From positions 1 through 61,331 of the forward strand of contig NZ_PRDS01000011.1 of assembly GCF_002927635.1 (NCBI RefSeq): a stretch of 61,331 nucleotides of DNA, written 5' to 3'. The stretch comes from Albidovulum inexpectatum. GTDB taxonomy: Bacteria > Pseudomonadota > Alphaproteobacteria > Rhodobacterales > Rhodobacteraceae. The position numbers and the translations under genes are program-made. Below, piece after piece: positions 17,468 to 26,990 of this stretch (positions within the stretch are counted from its first letter, which is position 1; each line of letters starts with the position of its first letter). Below the pieces are notes generated by a model. The model made no database searches. It was given only the letters and a program-made list of their open reading frames with translations, and was not told where the DNA came from.

Positions 17468-19591
17468 TTACGGTTTTCGGGTCAGATCCCGGTGGCGTTC
17501 GACATGCGCGACGTCCGATTCGGCCTCGAGCGCGGTCAGCAACATGTGCAGATGTTCGGCGTCGCGCAACTCCACTTCGATGACAAGGCGGTAGAAGTCC
17601 GGTTTTCGATCCACGAACGTAAGATCCGAAATGTTGGCCTTCTGCTGGCCGATCAGGGTGCAGATGCGGCCCAGAACGCCGGCATCATTGGCGATCGTGA
17701 CGTTCAGGCTGACATTGTAGACCGCCGGATGGCGCCCGGAATGCCAGTGCAGATCGATCCAACGCGCCGGCTGGTCCTCGAACTCGGCCAGCGAAGGGCA
17801 GTCGATCGCGTGCACGACAACGCCCTGCCCGCGATAGGTGATGCCGACGATCCGTTCGCCCGGCAGCGGCTGGCAGCATTGCGCGCGCCGAAAGGTCTGA
17901 TCGGCCGTGAGTCCCACGACGGGGCGGCGTGCATCGACCTCGTGTTCGGGCTCGGCGCGGGCAAGCTCGGGATAGATCGCCTCGATCACCTCGCGCGTGG
18001 TCAGTTCCGCGCTGCCAAGACGCGCCAGGACCTCGTTCTCGTCCGACAGGCCAAGGGTGCGCGCGGCGGTCCGCAGGGCCTTTTCGGTCAACTTGCGGCC
18101 GTGATGTTCAAAGGCGGCGCGCGCCAGTTCCTGGCCCAGCTTGATGAACCTTTCCCGATCCTCCTGCCGCAAAGAGCGACGGATTGCCGCCTTGGCCCGG
18201 CCAGTGACGACAATGTCCAGCCACGTCGCCTGCGGACGCTGGCCCGCGGCGGTGATGATCTCGACCGACTGGCCGTTCTTCAGCCGCGTCCACAGCGGCA
18301 CGCGGATGCCATCGACCTTGGCGCCGACACAGGAATTGCCGATGCGGGTATGGATGGAATAGGCAAAGTCGATCGGCGTCGCGCCCTTGGGCAACTGGAT
18401 GACGTCTCCCTTGGGCGTGAAGCAGAAGACCTGATCGGAATACATCTCGAGCTTGACGTTCTCGAGAAAGTCGTCCGTGTCGTCGCCGTTGTCCAGCCGC
18501 TCGGTCAGCGTGGCCAGCCAGCGCGCGGGATCGACGGCAAAGGGGTTCTGCACCCGCACGCCATCGCGATAGGACCAATGCGCGGCCACGCCGCTTTCGG
18601 CGACTTCGTGCATCTGGCGGGTGCGGATCTGCACCTCGACCCGCTTGCCGTCGCGGCCTGACACGGTCGTGTGGATCGAGCGGTAGCCGTTCGATTTCGG
18701 CTGGCTGATATAGTCCTTGAACCGTCCGGGCACGGCGCGCCAGCGCGTGTGGATGACGCCCAGGATGCGATAGCAGTCGGCCTCGGTCTCGCAGATCACG
18801 CGGAAGCCGTAGATATCCGACAGGCGCGAGAAGGTCAGCTGCTTCTCCTGCATCTTGCGCCAGATCGAATAGGGCTTCTTGGCGCGGCCAAAGACGTCTG
18901 CCCGGATGCCCGCCTTGTCCAGTTCGGCGCGGATATCGGCGGTGATTCTCTGGATGACGTCGCCGCTTTCCTTTTGCAGCGTGATGAAACGGCGAATGAT
19001 CGAGGCGCGCGCCTCGGGATTGATGACGCGGAAGGACAGGTCTTCCAGCTCTTCGCGCATCCATTGCATGCCCATCCGGCCCGCCAGCGGGGCAAAGATG
19101 TCCATCGTCTCGCGCGCCTTGCGGACCTGCTTTTCGTGCGGCAGCGAGCGGATCGTGCGCATGTTGTGCAGCCGGTCGGCCAGCTTGACCAGGATCACGC
19201 GCAGATCCTTGGACATGGCCATGAACAGCTTGCGGAAGTTTTCCGACTGCTTGTTCGAGGTCGCCGACAGCTGCAGGTTGGTCAGCTTGGTCACGCCATC
19301 CACCAGCTCGGCGATTTCTTCGCCGAATTCGCGGGCGATGTCGGAATAGGTGGATTTGGTATCCTCGATCGTGTCGTGCAGAAGCGCGGTAACGATCGTG
19401 GCATCGTCCAGACGCTGTTCGGTCAGGATCGCGGCCACCGCGACGGGATGCGTGAAATACGGCTCGCCCGAGCGGCGAAACTGGCCTTCGTGCATCCGCT
19501 TGCCGTAATCATAGGCCTTGCGGATCAGGTCGGCGTTCGTGCGCGGGTTGTAGTTGCGGACCAGCGTGACAAGGTCTTCGACGTCGATCAT
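17468..19591 (-). CDS. rsh: Bifunctional (p)ppGpp synthetase/hydrolase (Rsh)
   Basis: 707 aa; also annotated relA/spoT. It makes and degrades the stringent-response alarmone. Domains in order: HD hydrolase with an intact LLHDTIEDT (about residue 72) and KLADRLHNMRT; synthetase with IYGFRVIC, RFKDYISQPKSNGYRSIHT and EVQIRT; TGS (QVFCFTPKGDVIQLPKGATP); and a C-terminal ACT domain (SLNVTIANDAGVLGRI). Intact HD residues indicate a working hydrolase. It follows rpoZ by 31 nt, the usual spoT context. Confidence 0.96.
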   Translation of the reverse strand: MIDVEDLVTLVRNYNPRTNADLIRKAYDYGKRMHEGQFRRSGEPYFTHPVAVAAILTEQRLDDATIVTALLHDTIEDTKSTYSDIAREFGEEIAELVDGVTKLTNLQLSATSNKQSENFRKLFMAMSKDLRVILVKLADRLHNMRTIRSLPHEKQVRKARETMDIFAPLAGRMGMQWMREELEDLSFRVINPEARASIIRRFITLQKESGDVIQRITADIRAELDKAGIRADVFGRAKKPYSIWRKMQEKQLTFSRLSDIYGFRVICETEADCYRILGVIHTRWRAVPGRFKDYISQPKSNGYRSIHTTVSGRDGKRVEVQIRTRQMHEVAESGVAAHWSYRDGVRVQNPFAVDPARWLATLTERLDNGDDTDDFLENVKLEMYSDQVFCFTPKGDVIQLPKGATPIDFAYSIHTRIGNSCVGAKVDGIRVPLWTRLKNGQSVEIITAAGQRPQATWLDIVVTGRAKAAIRRSLRQEDRERFIKLGQELARAAFEHHGRKLTEKALRTAARTLGLSDENEVLARLGSAELTTREVIEAIYPELARAEPEHEVDARRPVVGLTADQTFRRAQCCQPLPGERIVGITYRGQGVVVHAIDCPSLAEFEDQPARWIDLHWHSGRHPAVYNVSLNVTIANDAGVLGRICTLIGQQKANISDLTFVDRKPDFYRLVIEVELRDAEHLHMLLTALEAESDVAHVERHRDLTRKP

Positions 19592-19622
19592 TCTGGTCCG
19601 CAGGCCTTCGGTTTGGGTGTGA

Positions 19623-19976
19623 TCAGCCCTGGTTCTGGGCTTCCATCAATGCGCGCAGCAGCTTTTCTTCGGACATGTCGTCCTCGGCCGGGCGATCCGC
19701 CTCGGCGCCCATCAGCAGGGGCATCGAATCCTCTTCGGGCTCGTCCACCTCGATCTGGGTCTGGTGGCTGGCGATCAACCGTTCGCGCAGCTCTTCAGCG
19801 CTTTGGGTTTCCTCGGCGATTTCGCGCAGGGCGACGACGGGGTTCTTGTCGTTGTCGCGATCCACGGTCAGCGGCGCACCCTTTGCGATTTCGCGCGCGC
19901 GATGGGCGGCGAGCAGCACGAGTTCGAACCGGTTCGGGACCTTGTCAACGCAGTCTTCAACCGTCACGCGGGCCAT
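19623..19976 (-). CDS. rpoZ: DNA-directed RNA polymerase omega subunit
   Basis: 117 aa. The omega fold is recognised from [24 protein letters not shown] and REIAKGAP, followed by [14 protein letters not shown]. The acidic C-terminal extension ([11 protein letters not shown] and beyond) is longer than in E. coli, common in alphaproteobacteria. Omega helps assemble beta-prime and mediates part of the ppGpp response; it is placed directly before rsh. The start at 19976 is the conserved MARVT, 12 nt inside the longest frame. Confidence 0.95.
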   Translation of the reverse strand: MARVTVEDCVDKVPNRFELVLLAAHRAREIAKGAPLTVDRDNDKNPVVALREIAEETQSAEELRERLIASHQTQIEVDEPEEDSMPLLMGAEADRPAEDDMSEEKLLRALMEAQNQG

Positions 19977-20012
19977 TGGACACTCCAATCCGATTGGGAG
20001 ATATGGGAACCG

Positions 20013-20633
20013 CTATTTAGGCGTTCCGATCCCTCTTGACAAGCGATCTTGCCGTTGAATCGGAAGGATCGCGCCCTTTTCGGCATCCGAAAGCGCGTGA
20101 ACCATGTCAGATACGGTCCGACCGGTCAGGGGGTGACGCAGATTCGGCGCGATCTCGGCCAGCGGAATCAGGACAAAGCCGCGATCCTGCATCCGGGGAT
20201 GCGGCAGGATCAGCTGATCGGGTGCGGTGATTCGCTGTTGTGCTTCGGGCAGGTCGATCCAGTCGCGCACCGTCTTGGGGTCGGGCAGAACCATATCGCC
20301 CATCATCAGCAGATCGAGGTCGAGACTGCGCGGCCCCCAGCGCGTCTGTCGTTCCCGCCCGAACGCGGCCTCGATGTCATGAAGCGCCAACAAGAGCGCG
20401 TCGGCGCTCAGGTCGGCGCGGATCAGCGCCGCCGCATTGACGAAGTCGGGCCCGGATCCGGGCGGATAGGCGGGCGTGCGCCAGAAGCGCGAGACCGCCA
20501 GCAGCCGGCCGGGCATGCGCATCAGCGCGGCGCGCAGGGTCTCGGCCGGCGATCCGGCGGGCGACGGCGAATTGCCGCCGAGGGCAATAGCTGCTACCCT
20601 GCACTTTTGTACATGTGTGGATTTCTGAACCAT
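20013..20633 (-). CDS. folK: 2-amino-4-hydroxy-6-hydroxymethyldihydropteridine pyrophosphokinase
   Basis: 206 aa. It transfers pyrophosphate from ATP to the pterin in folate synthesis. HPPK hallmarks are IALGGNSPSPAG at the N-terminus, SRFWRTPAYPPGSGPDFVNA, and RWGPRSLDLDLLMMGD with the metal-binding aspartates, then LPHPRMQDRGFVL. It has an N-terminal extension of about 20 residues before the first strand, and the start is uncertain (20633 or 20660). It is the first gene of the folK-rpoZ-rsh group and is divergent from an NYN-domain gene. Confidence 0.93.
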   Translation of the reverse strand: MVQKSTHVQKCRVAAIALGGNSPSPAGSPAETLRAALMRMPGRLLAVSRFWRTPAYPPGSGPDFVNAAALIRADLSADALLLALHDIEAAFGRERQTRWGPRSLDLDLLMMGDMVLPDPKTVRDWIDLPEAQQRITAPDQLILPHPRMQDRGFVLIPLAEIAPNLRHPLTGRTVSDMVHALSDAEKGAILPIQRQDRLSRGIGTPK

Positions 20634-20736
20634 TTGGTCTATATCCTGATCAGGGATCAATCATTCTGACATGCGCCGCGTGTGCCACTCCACGCGCTTT
20701 TCGGCCACATGTCGGGTCATTTGAAGGGGATGATTT

Positions 20737-21321
20737 ATGTTCTACAAGGACGAGCGGCTTGCGCTGTTCATCGATGGGGCGAATCTCTACGCATCGGCCA
20801 AGGCGTTGGGATTCGATATCGATTACAAGCTGCTGCGGCAGGAATTCGAACGGCGAGGCAAGCTGGTGCGCGCCTTCTACTATACGGCGCTGCTGGAAAA
20901 CGACGACTATTCGCCGATTCGCCCGCTTGTGGACTGGCTGCAGTACAATGGCTTCACCATGGTGACGAAGCCGGCCAAGGAATATATCGACAGCCAGGGC
21001 CGTCGAAAGGTCAAGGGCAACATGGATATCGAGCTGACGGTCGATGCCATGGAGCTGGCGCCGCGGCTGGATCATGCGGTCCTGTTCTCGGGCGATGGCG
21101 ATTACAAGCGCCTGGTCGAGGCATTGCAGCGCCAGGGCGTCCGCGTGTCGATCGTTTCGACCATCCGCAGCCAGCCACCGATGATCGCGGATGAGCTGCG
21201 CCGCCAGGCTGACAATTTCATCGAACTGGACGCGCTGCGCGACGTCATCGGCCGGCCCCCGCGCGAACCGCGCGAGACGCGGAGCGAGACGAACGGCGGC
21301 GAGATGGCCACGGCGAAATAA
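20737..21321 (+). CDS. NYN domain protein (LabA/DUF88 family), putative nuclease
   Basis: 194 aa. The NYN (PIN-like) fold is indicated by [18 protein letters not shown] with the first acidic residue, [13 protein letters not shown], and [19 protein letters not shown] with further conserved acids. These are the residues expected to bind metal in an RNase-type active site. The C-terminal tail is polar and likely disordered. AAGGGGA lies 6 nt before the ATG. Biological target is unknown. It is divergent from folK-rpoZ-rsh across about 100 bp. Confidence 0.88.
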   Translation: MFYKDERLALFIDGANLYASAKALGFDIDYKLLRQEFERRGKLVRAFYYTALLENDDYSPIRPLVDWLQYNGFTMVTKPAKEYIDSQGRRKVKGNMDIELTVDAMELAPRLDHAVLFSGDGDYKRLVEALQRQGVRVSIVSTIRSQPPMIADELRRQADNFIELDALRDVIGRPPREPRETRSETNGGEMATAK

Positions 21322-21397
21322 TCCGACAGACGGGTCGGTCAGGTTGTCGGGGCGCGCCATGTCGATTACTGTCGCGCTCCGACAGTCGAGGATTGCC

Positions 21398-22345
21398 ATG
21401 AAGTCACCCCTGACCCTGTATCTGGCGGCGCCGCGCGGTTTCTGCGCGGGTGTGGATCGCGCCATCAAGATCGTCGAAATGGCGATCGAGAAATGGGGCG
21501 CGCCGGTCTATGTGCGTCACGAGATCGTCCACAATCGCCATGTTGTCGAGGATCTTCGGGCCAAGGGCGCCGTGTTCGTCGACGAACTGGACGAAGTTCC
21601 GGACGATCGGCCGGTGATCTTCTCGGCGCACGGGGTTCCGAAATCCGTTCCCGCCGAGGCCGCGCGCCGCAACATGGTCTATGTTGACGCGACCTGCCCG
21701 CTGGTCTCGAAGGTGCATATCGAGGCCGAGCGCCATTTCCAGAACGGGTTGCAGCTGGTGATGATCGGTCATGCCGGCCACCCCGAGACGCTGGGCACGA
21801 TGGGCCAGCTGCCCGAGGGCGAGGTTCTTCTGGTCGAGACCGTCGAAGACGTCGCGAACATCGCGCCCCGAGACCCGGACAGGCTGGCCTATATCACCCA
21901 GACGACGCTGTCGGTGGATGACACGGCCGAGATCGTTGCCGCGCTGAAGGCGCGCTTTCCGAATATCGTCGGGCCGCACCGCAAGGACATCTGCTATGCC
22001 ACGACCAACCGGCAGGAGGCCGTCAAGGCGATTGCCGGCAGGATCGACGCGCTTGTCGTCATCGGATCGCAGAATTCGTCGAATTCCCGCCGCCTTGTCG
22101 AGGTCGGGCGCGCGGCGGGCTGTCCGCATGGGCAGCTGGTGAACGGCGCGCAAGAGATCGACTGGCGCGCGCTGGAAGGCACGCAGGCGGTCGGCATCAC
22201 GGCCGGCGCCTCGGCGCCGGAGATCCTGGTCGAACAGGTCGTCGAGGCCTTCCGCGCGCGCTTTGACGTGACGCTGATCCCGGTCGAAACCGCGCGCGAA
22301 GACGTCGAGTTCAAGGTACCGCGCATCCTGCGCGAACCCGCCTGA
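21398..22345 (+). CDS. ispH: 4-hydroxy-3-methylbut-2-enyl diphosphate reductase
   Basis: 315 aa, the last enzyme of the MEP isoprenoid pathway, producing IPP and DMAPP. The three cysteines that hold the iron-sulfur cluster are present: C16 ([12 protein letters not shown]), C100 ([12 protein letters not shown]) and C199 ([11 protein letters not shown]). The conserved [11 protein letters not shown] and [11 protein letters not shown] segments are also visible. The frame is open from 21191, but the family start and a GAGGA upstream support ATG 21398. rnhA follows 6 nt later. Confidence 0.97.
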   Translation: MKSPLTLYLAAPRGFCAGVDRAIKIVEMAIEKWGAPVYVRHEIVHNRHVVEDLRAKGAVFVDELDEVPDDRPVIFSAHGVPKSVPAEAARRNMVYVDATCPLVSKVHIEAERHFQNGLQLVMIGHAGHPETLGTMGQLPEGEVLLVETVEDVANIAPRDPDRLAYITQTTLSVDDTAEIVAALKARFPNIVGPHRKDICYATTNRQEAVKAIAGRIDALVVIGSQNSSNSRRLVEVGRAAGCPHGQLVNGAQEIDWRALEGTQAVGITAGASAPEILVEQVVEAFRARFDVTLIPVETAREDVEFKVPRILREPA

Positions 22346-22351
22346 CCCGCC

Positions 22352-22828
22352 ATGCCGAAAGTGTTTGCCTATACCGATGGGGCCTGTTCGGGCAATCCCG
22401 GGCCCGGGGGTTGGGGCGTCCTGCTGGTCGCGCGCGAGGGCGACCGGATCGTCAAGACCCGGGAAATGAAGGGCGGCGAGGCCGAGACGACCAACAACCG
22501 GATGGAGCTGATGGCCGCGATCTCGGCGCTCGAGGCGTTGAAGCGTCCGTCCGACATCACGGTGATCACCGATTCGGCCTATGTGAAGAACGGGGTCAGC
22601 CAGTGGATCCATGGATGGAAGCGCAACGGGTGGCGGACCTCTGATCGCAAGCCGGTCAAGAATGTCGATCTGTGGCAGCGGCTGGATGCGGCCCAGGCGC
22701 GTCACAACGTGCATTGGGAATGGGTCAAGGGCCATGCCGGCCATCCCGAGAACGAACGCGCGGATGAACTTGCGCGCGAGGGGATGAAGCCCTTCAAGTC
22801 CGGGCAGGCGGGCCATGACGCTGCTTGA
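22352..22828 (+). CDS. rnhA: Ribonuclease HI
   Basis: 158 aa, degrades the RNA strand of RNA-DNA hybrids. The catalytic acids are all present: D9 ([15 protein letters not shown]), E52 ([10 protein letters not shown]), D74 (VITDSAYV) and D138 (NERADELA), with the flexible His loop KGHAGHPEN. It follows ispH closely, and its last 14 bp overlap the next membrane-protein gene, suggesting one transcript. Confidence 0.97.
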   Translation: MPKVFAYTDGACSGNPGPGGWGVLLVAREGDRIVKTREMKGGEAETTNNRMELMAAISALEALKRPSDITVITDSAYVKNGVSQWIHGWKRNGWRTSDRKPVKNVDLWQRLDAAQARHNVHWEWVKGHAGHPENERADELAREGMKPFKSGQAGHDAA

Positions 22829-23435
22829 GGCGCTGGATTATGCGTCGGTCTTCATCTTTGCGCTGACCGGTGCGCTGGTTGCCAGCCGGGCCCAGCTGGA
22901 CATCGTGGGATTTGCCTTTGTCGCCAGCCTGACGGCCGTGGGCGGCGGCACGGTTCGCGACCTTCTGCTGAATCGGCACCCGATCTTCTGGATCGACGCA
23001 CCGGGTTTGATCGGAACGGCCGTCATCGCCGCCGTCCTGGTGTTCTTCACCGCCCATCTGTTCGAAAGCCGCCTGCGCGTGCTGACCTGGCTGGATGCCT
23101 GTGCGCTGGCCGTTGCCGTTCCGGCGGGGACGGGGCTTGCGCTCAGCCTTGGCCATCATCCGGCGACGGTCGTTCTGATGGGCATGGTCACCGGATGTCT
23201 TGGCGGCCTGATGCGCGACGTGGTCTGCAACGAGGTGCCGCTGGTGCTCAAGCAGGGTGAGCTTTACGTCACCGCGGCATTCGCGGGCGCCACGGCGGCG
23301 GTTCTGGGCGTGCACTTTCTGCCGCAGGGCACGGCCCTGTTGCTATGCGCGGCCGTGACGCTGATTCTTCGCGCCGGCAGTCTGGCCTTTGGCTGGCGCC
23401 TGCCCGTCTATCGCCCGCGCCCCCCGCGCAGCTGA
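22815..23435 (+). CDS. TRIC/UPF0126 family membrane channel protein
   Basis: 206 aa with two tandem three-helix repeats. The family mark [10 protein letters not shown] and its second-repeat partner [14 protein letters not shown] are visible. Bacterial members are trimeric cation channels; some have been assigned glycine transport. The start overlaps rnhA by 14 bp. The stop is 3 bp from the convergent glsB-like gene. Confidence 0.88.
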   Translation: MTLLEALDYASVFIFALTGALVASRAQLDIVGFAFVASLTAVGGGTVRDLLLNRHPIFWIDAPGLIGTAVIAAVLVFFTAHLFESRLRVLTWLDACALAVAVPAGTGLALSLGHHPATVVLMGMVTGCLGGLMRDVVCNEVPLVLKQGELYVTAAFAGATAAVLGVHFLPQGTALLLCAAVTLILRAGSLAFGWRLPVYRPRPPRS

Positions 23436-23438
23436 CCG

Positions 23439-23681
23439 TCAGCGCCGTCCCGAGCCGTAGGTCTTCCACAGCCAGATCACTGCCATTGCCCCCAGAACGG
23501 CACCGACAAATCCGCCCGCCATGCCGGTGATCGTGGTCAGGAAACGCATCACCAACCCGCCCAGAAGCGCCCCGAAGACGCCGATCGCGATCGTCGTGAT
23601 CAGGTCGGTTTCCCAGCCCATCAGGCGGGTGGCGATAAAACCTGCTGCGGCGCCGATTATGATGAGTCCGATGACGGCCAT
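23439..23681 (-). CDS. GlsB/YeaQ/YmgE family stress response membrane protein
   Basis: 80 aa, small, three hydrophobic helices. Glycine-rich segments GLIIIGAAAGFIATRLMG and GVFGALLGGLVMRF are typical of the transglycosylase-associated (Gly-zipper) family linked to acid and envelope stress. It lies 12 nt after fmt on the same strand and is probably co-transcribed with def-def2-fmt. Confidence 0.88.
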   Translation of the reverse strand: MAVIGLIIIGAAAGFIATRLMGWETDLITTIAIGVFGALLGGLVMRFLTTITGMAGGFVGAVLGAMAVIWLWKTYGSGRR

Positions 23682-23693
23682 GCTGCGTCTCCT

Positions 23694-24590
23694 TCAGCCC
23701 AAGCGGGCGGGCAGAGTCAGCCCGCGCAATGCGTCCTGGGCGCGCATGGGGCGCCGTCCTTCGCGTTGCAATTCGGTGATCTCGACGGCGCCTTCACCGG
23801 CGGCAATGCGAAAACCACCCAGAACCTGGCCGGGAACCCCCGATCCCTGGGCCATGCGGGACCGAAGCAGCTTGACCCGCTCATCGCCAATCATGGTCCA
23901 GGCTCCGGGAAAGGGGGACAGACCCCGGATCATGCGGTCGATCTCGACCGCGGGCCGGGTCCAGTCCACGCGCGTTTCGGACTTGTCGATCTTGGCGGCA
24001 TAGGTCGCGCCTTCGGTTGGCTGGGGCTTGGGAACCAGGCTGTCCAGGCGCTCCAGCGTCTCGACGATCGCCGCGGCGCCCATCTCGGCCAGGCGGTCGT
24101 GCAGGTCGCCGGTGGTTTCCTCGGGGCCGATGGCGGTTCGGCGGCGCAGCAGGACCGGGCCCGTGTCCAGACCTTCGTCCATCTGCATGATGCAGATACC
24201 GGTCTCGGTATCGCCCGCCATGATTGCGCGATGGATCGGTGCGGCCCCCCGCCAACGCGGCAACAGCGAGGCGTGGATATTCAGGCAGCCCCGCCTTGGC
24301 GCTTGCAGGATCGCGGCCGGCAGGATCAGCCCATAGGCCACGACCACGGCCACATCCGGCTTCAATGCGGCAAACTCGGCCTGAGCCTGCGGGTCGCGCA
24401 GGCTGACCGGGTGCCGGACGGGCAGGCCCAGTTCCACGGCCGCCCTGTGCACGGCCGAGGGACGCTCGCGCTTGCCACGGCCGGCCGGTCTGGGAGGCTG
24501 GGTATAGACGCAGGCGACTTCGTGGCGCTGGGCCAGTGCCCGAAGGGATGGAACCGAAAATTCGGGTGTGCCCATGAAAACGATGCGCAT
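23694..24590 (-). CDS. fmt: Methionyl-tRNA formyltransferase
   Basis: 298 aa. It formylates Met on initiator tRNA using 10-formyl-THF. The N-terminus [19 protein letters not shown], the active-site region [19 protein letters not shown] (the catalytic Asn-His within it), and [16 protein letters not shown] are diagnostic; the C-terminal OB-like domain follows. Its partners here are two deformylase-family genes upstream (25 nt gap) and, at the start of the window, an initiator tRNA gene. Confidence 0.97.
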   Translation of the reverse strand: MRIVFMGTPEFSVPSLRALAQRHEVACVYTQPPRPAGRGKRERPSAVHRAAVELGLPVRHPVSLRDPQAQAEFAALKPDVAVVVAYGLILPAAILQAPRRGCLNIHASLLPRWRGAAPIHRAIMAGDTETGICIMQMDEGLDTGPVLLRRRTAIGPEETTGDLHDRLAEMGAAAIVETLERLDSLVPKPQPTEGATYAAKIDKSETRVDWTRPAVEIDRMIRGLSPFPGAWTMIGDERVKLLRSRMAQGSGVPGQVLGGFRIAAGEGAVEITELQREGRRPMRAQDALRGLTLPARLG

Positions 24591-24615
24591 CGTGGCAATC
24601 CTTTTCGTGTTCCGG

Positions 24616-25146
24616 CTAACCGCGCGATGCGGCGGTTCCGGAGGCGCGGGATTTCCGCAGCTTTTCGGCCCGCGCGATCAGCATGCGCCGGCGCAGCGGC
24701 GACAGGTGGTCGAAATACATCTTGCCGTTCAGATGGTCGATCTGGTGCTGGACCGAAGTTGCCCACAGGCCGACGAAGTCGCGCTCCTCGATCTGGCCAT
24801 CGGCATTCAGAAAGCGCACCGTGACCGCGCGCGGACGCTCGACGACCGCGCTGACGCCGGGCAGGTTCGGGCTGGCTTCCTCGTGCCTGCGGGTCTTGAC
24901 CGAGGCATGCAGGATTTCCGGATTGGCCATGCGGATCACTTCGCCCCGGCGGGTCGAACAATCGACGACGGCAAGGCGCAGCATGATGCCGATCTGGGGC
25001 GCGGCAAGGCCGTAACCGGGCATCGCCTCCATCGTCTCGATCATGTCGTCCCAGATCATGCGCACCGTTTCGGTGATCGCCGGAACCGGCTGGGCGGGCG
25101 TGCGCAGCCGCCGATCGGGCCAGGGGATGCAGGGCCGAACGGTCAC
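24616..25146 (-). CDS. Peptide deformylase paralogue with degenerate active site
   Basis: 176 aa. The deformylase fold is evident: motif 1 [10 protein letters not shown] (residues 44-53), then [10 protein letters not shown]. However, motif 2, EGCLS in active enzymes, reads EASPN (residues 90-94), replacing the metal-binding Cys with Ser92. Motif 3 HEIDH reads HQIDH, replacing the catalytic Glu with Gln135; both metal-binding His (134, 138) remain. It is thus probably inactive as a formyl-hydrolase or has another role. It starts with GTG overlapping the def stop (GTGA), so translation is coupled to the intact def. fmt follows. Confidence 0.9.
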   Translation of the reverse strand: MTVRPCIPWPDRRLRTPAQPVPAITETVRMIWDDMIETMEAMPGYGLAAPQIGIMLRLAVVDCSTRRGEVIRMANPEILHASVKTRRHEEASPNLPGVSAVVERPRAVTVRFLNADGQIEERDFVGLWATSVQHQIDHLNGKMYFDHLSPLRRRMLIARAEKLRKSRASGTAASRG

Positions 25147-25664
25147 GCGCGGGCCATTTCGCGCTTCAGCTTGATCATGCGGCGCGTGATCAGCTGGCGC
25201 TTCAGCGGCGAGAGGTAATCGATGAACAATTTGCCGTTGAGGTGGTCGATTTCATGCTGGACACAGGTCGCCCACAGCCCGTCGAAGCGCTGTTCGTGAA
25301 GCTGCCCGTCAAGACCCAGCCAGCGCACCTCGACCTGGGCTGGGCGCGTGACCTCGGCATATTGCTCGGGGATCGACAGGCAGCCTTCCTCGTAGGTGTT
25401 CAGCTCGTCCGAAGCCCAGGTGATTTCGGGGTTCATCAGAACCATCGGATTGCGGCTGCCCTCGGGGTCCTTCGAACAATCCATCACCAGGATGCGTTTC
25501 ATCAGCCCGATCTGGGGGCCGGCAAGCCCCACGCCCGGTGCGTCATACATGGTTTCCAGCATGTCGTCGGCAGCGCGGCGCAGATCGTCCGTGATCTCGG
25601 TCACGGGATCGGCCACCTTCTTCAGGCGCGGGTCGGGATGGATCAGGATCGGGCGTATCGTCAT
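25143..25664 (-). CDS. def: Peptide deformylase
   Basis: 173 aa, removes the N-formyl group from nascent proteins. All three motifs are intact: GVGLAGPQIG (44-53), EEGCLSIP with metal ligand C95, and VQHEIDHLNG with H137, E138 and H141. It is the first gene of def-def2-fmt-glsB. The frame is open to 25916, but MTIRPILIHPDPRL is the family start. It is divergent from the MalY/PatB gene across about 100 bp. Confidence 0.96.
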   Translation of the reverse strand: MTIRPILIHPDPRLKKVADPVTEITDDLRRAADDMLETMYDAPGVGLAGPQIGLMKRILVMDCSKDPEGSRNPMVLMNPEITWASDELNTYEEGCLSIPEQYAEVTRPAQVEVRWLGLDGQLHEQRFDGLWATCVQHEIDHLNGKLFIDYLSPLKRQLITRRMIKLKREMARA

Positions 25665-25765
25665 GTGCGTGATGTAGGTCAAGCAGGGGGCTTTCGCAAT
25701 GGGGCAGCACCGGCTTGCGCCTTTGGCAAGGATCGGTAGGCTCGGCCCAAACACAAGGAGCCCCC

Positions 25766-26956
25766 ATGAATTCACACAGCTTCGATTTCGACGAGATCGT
25801 CGAATTTCGTGGACACCATTCCGAGAAATGGGACGGGATGGAACGGCAGTTCGGCATACCCGCGCAAGAGGGTCTGGCCATGTGGGTTGCCGACATGGAT
25901 TTCCGCGCGCCGCCATCGGTCATCGCCCGCGTGCGCGATGTCGCGGAAAGCGGCATCTTCACCTATTTCGGCGATCTGCGCGAATATCACGACTCGATCA
26001 TCTGGTGGATGCGCGAGCGCCACGGCTGGCAGATCGAGAGCGACGCGATCTTCACCACGCATGGGCTGGTGAATGCCGTGGCCCTGTGCATCCAGGCCTA
26101 TACAAATCCCGGCGATGGCGTGGTCGTCATGTCGCCCGTCTATCATGCCTTTGGCCGGGTCGTGCGGGCCAATGACCGGCAGCTTGTCGAATGTCCTCTG
26201 GCGGTCGCCCCGGATGGGACGTTCCAGATGGATTTCGATCGCTGGGATGGCATGATGACGGGCAATGCGCGCATGCTGATCCTGTGTTCGCCACACAATC
26301 CGGGCGGCCGGGTCTGGACGGTCGAGGAATTGCGCGGCGTGGCCGATTTCGCGCGCCGGCATGATCTGATCCTGGTGTCGGACGAAATCCATCATGATCT
26401 GGTCTTCCCCGGACACCGGCATACCGTGATGCCGCTTGCCGATACCGGAATCGCCGACCGGCTGGTGGTGCTGAGCGCGACGTCCAAGAGCTTCAACGTC
26501 GCGGGCATGCATTGCGGCAATGCGATCATTCACGATCCGGCCCTGCGTGCGGCCTTTGCGCGTCAGATCGCACGCATGGCGATTTCGCCTAATGCGATGT
26601 CCTTGCACATGACGCCCGCGCTCTATTCGCCGGAAGGGGCCGCGTGGCTGGACGCTTGCGTGGCCTATCTTGACGGGAACCATCAGCTGTTCCGCGAAGG
26701 CGTGCAGGCCATTCCGGGTGTGCGCATGGCGCCGATGCAGGGCACCTATCTTGCATGGGTGGATTTCTCGGGAACGGGTATGGACCAGGCGGAAATTGCC
26801 GCCCGCGTCGCGGGGCGGGCACGAATCGCTGCCAGCCCGGGGCCTGCCTTCGGTTTGGGCGGGGATCAGCATCTGCGCTTCAACCTGGCGATGCCCCGCG
26901 CGCGTATCAGGGAAGCGGTCGAACGCCTCCAGGCGGCGTTCGACGATCTTCAGTAA
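25766..26956 (+). CDS. patB: MalY/PatB family PLP-dependent cystathionine beta-lyase
   Basis: 396 aa, a class I/II aminotransferase fold. The PLP lysine is K241 in SATSKSFNVAG. WVADMDFRAPPSV, VMSPVYHAFG, CSPHNPGGRVW and VSDEIHHDLVF are the MalY/PatB subgroup motifs. Members cleave C-S bonds of cystathionine or cysteine conjugates, giving a thiol, pyruvate and ammonia. AAGGAG lies 5 nt before the ATG. It ends at a hairpin shared with the convergent unknown gene. Confidence 0.9.
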   Translation: MNSHSFDFDEIVEFRGHHSEKWDGMERQFGIPAQEGLAMWVADMDFRAPPSVIARVRDVAESGIFTYFGDLREYHDSIIWWMRERHGWQIESDAIFTTHGLVNAVALCIQAYTNPGDGVVVMSPVYHAFGRVVRANDRQLVECPLAVAPDGTFQMDFDRWDGMMTGNARMLILCSPHNPGGRVWTVEELRGVADFARRHDLILVSDEIHHDLVFPGHRHTVMPLADTGIADRLVVLSATSKSFNVAGMHCGNAIIHDPALRAAFARQIARMAISPNAMSLHMTPALYSPEGAAWLDACVAYLDGNHQLFREGVQAIPGVRMAPMQGTYLAWVDFSGTGMDQAEIAARVAGRARIAASPGPAFGLGGDQHLRFNLAMPRARIREAVERLQAAFDDLQ

Positions 26957-26963
26957 GTTGGAC

Positions 26964-26987
26964 GCCGGGCCGCCAGCGCGGCCCGGC
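26964..26987. terminator. Perfect 9-bp stem-loop between convergent genes
   Basis: GCCGGGCCG and CGGCCCGGC pair perfectly around a 6-nt loop in the 34-bp gap between the patB-like stop and the stop of the opposite gene. It lacks T runs; it is likely a bidirectional transcription barrier or transcript-end protector. Confidence 0.55.
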
Positions 26988-26990
26988 ATG

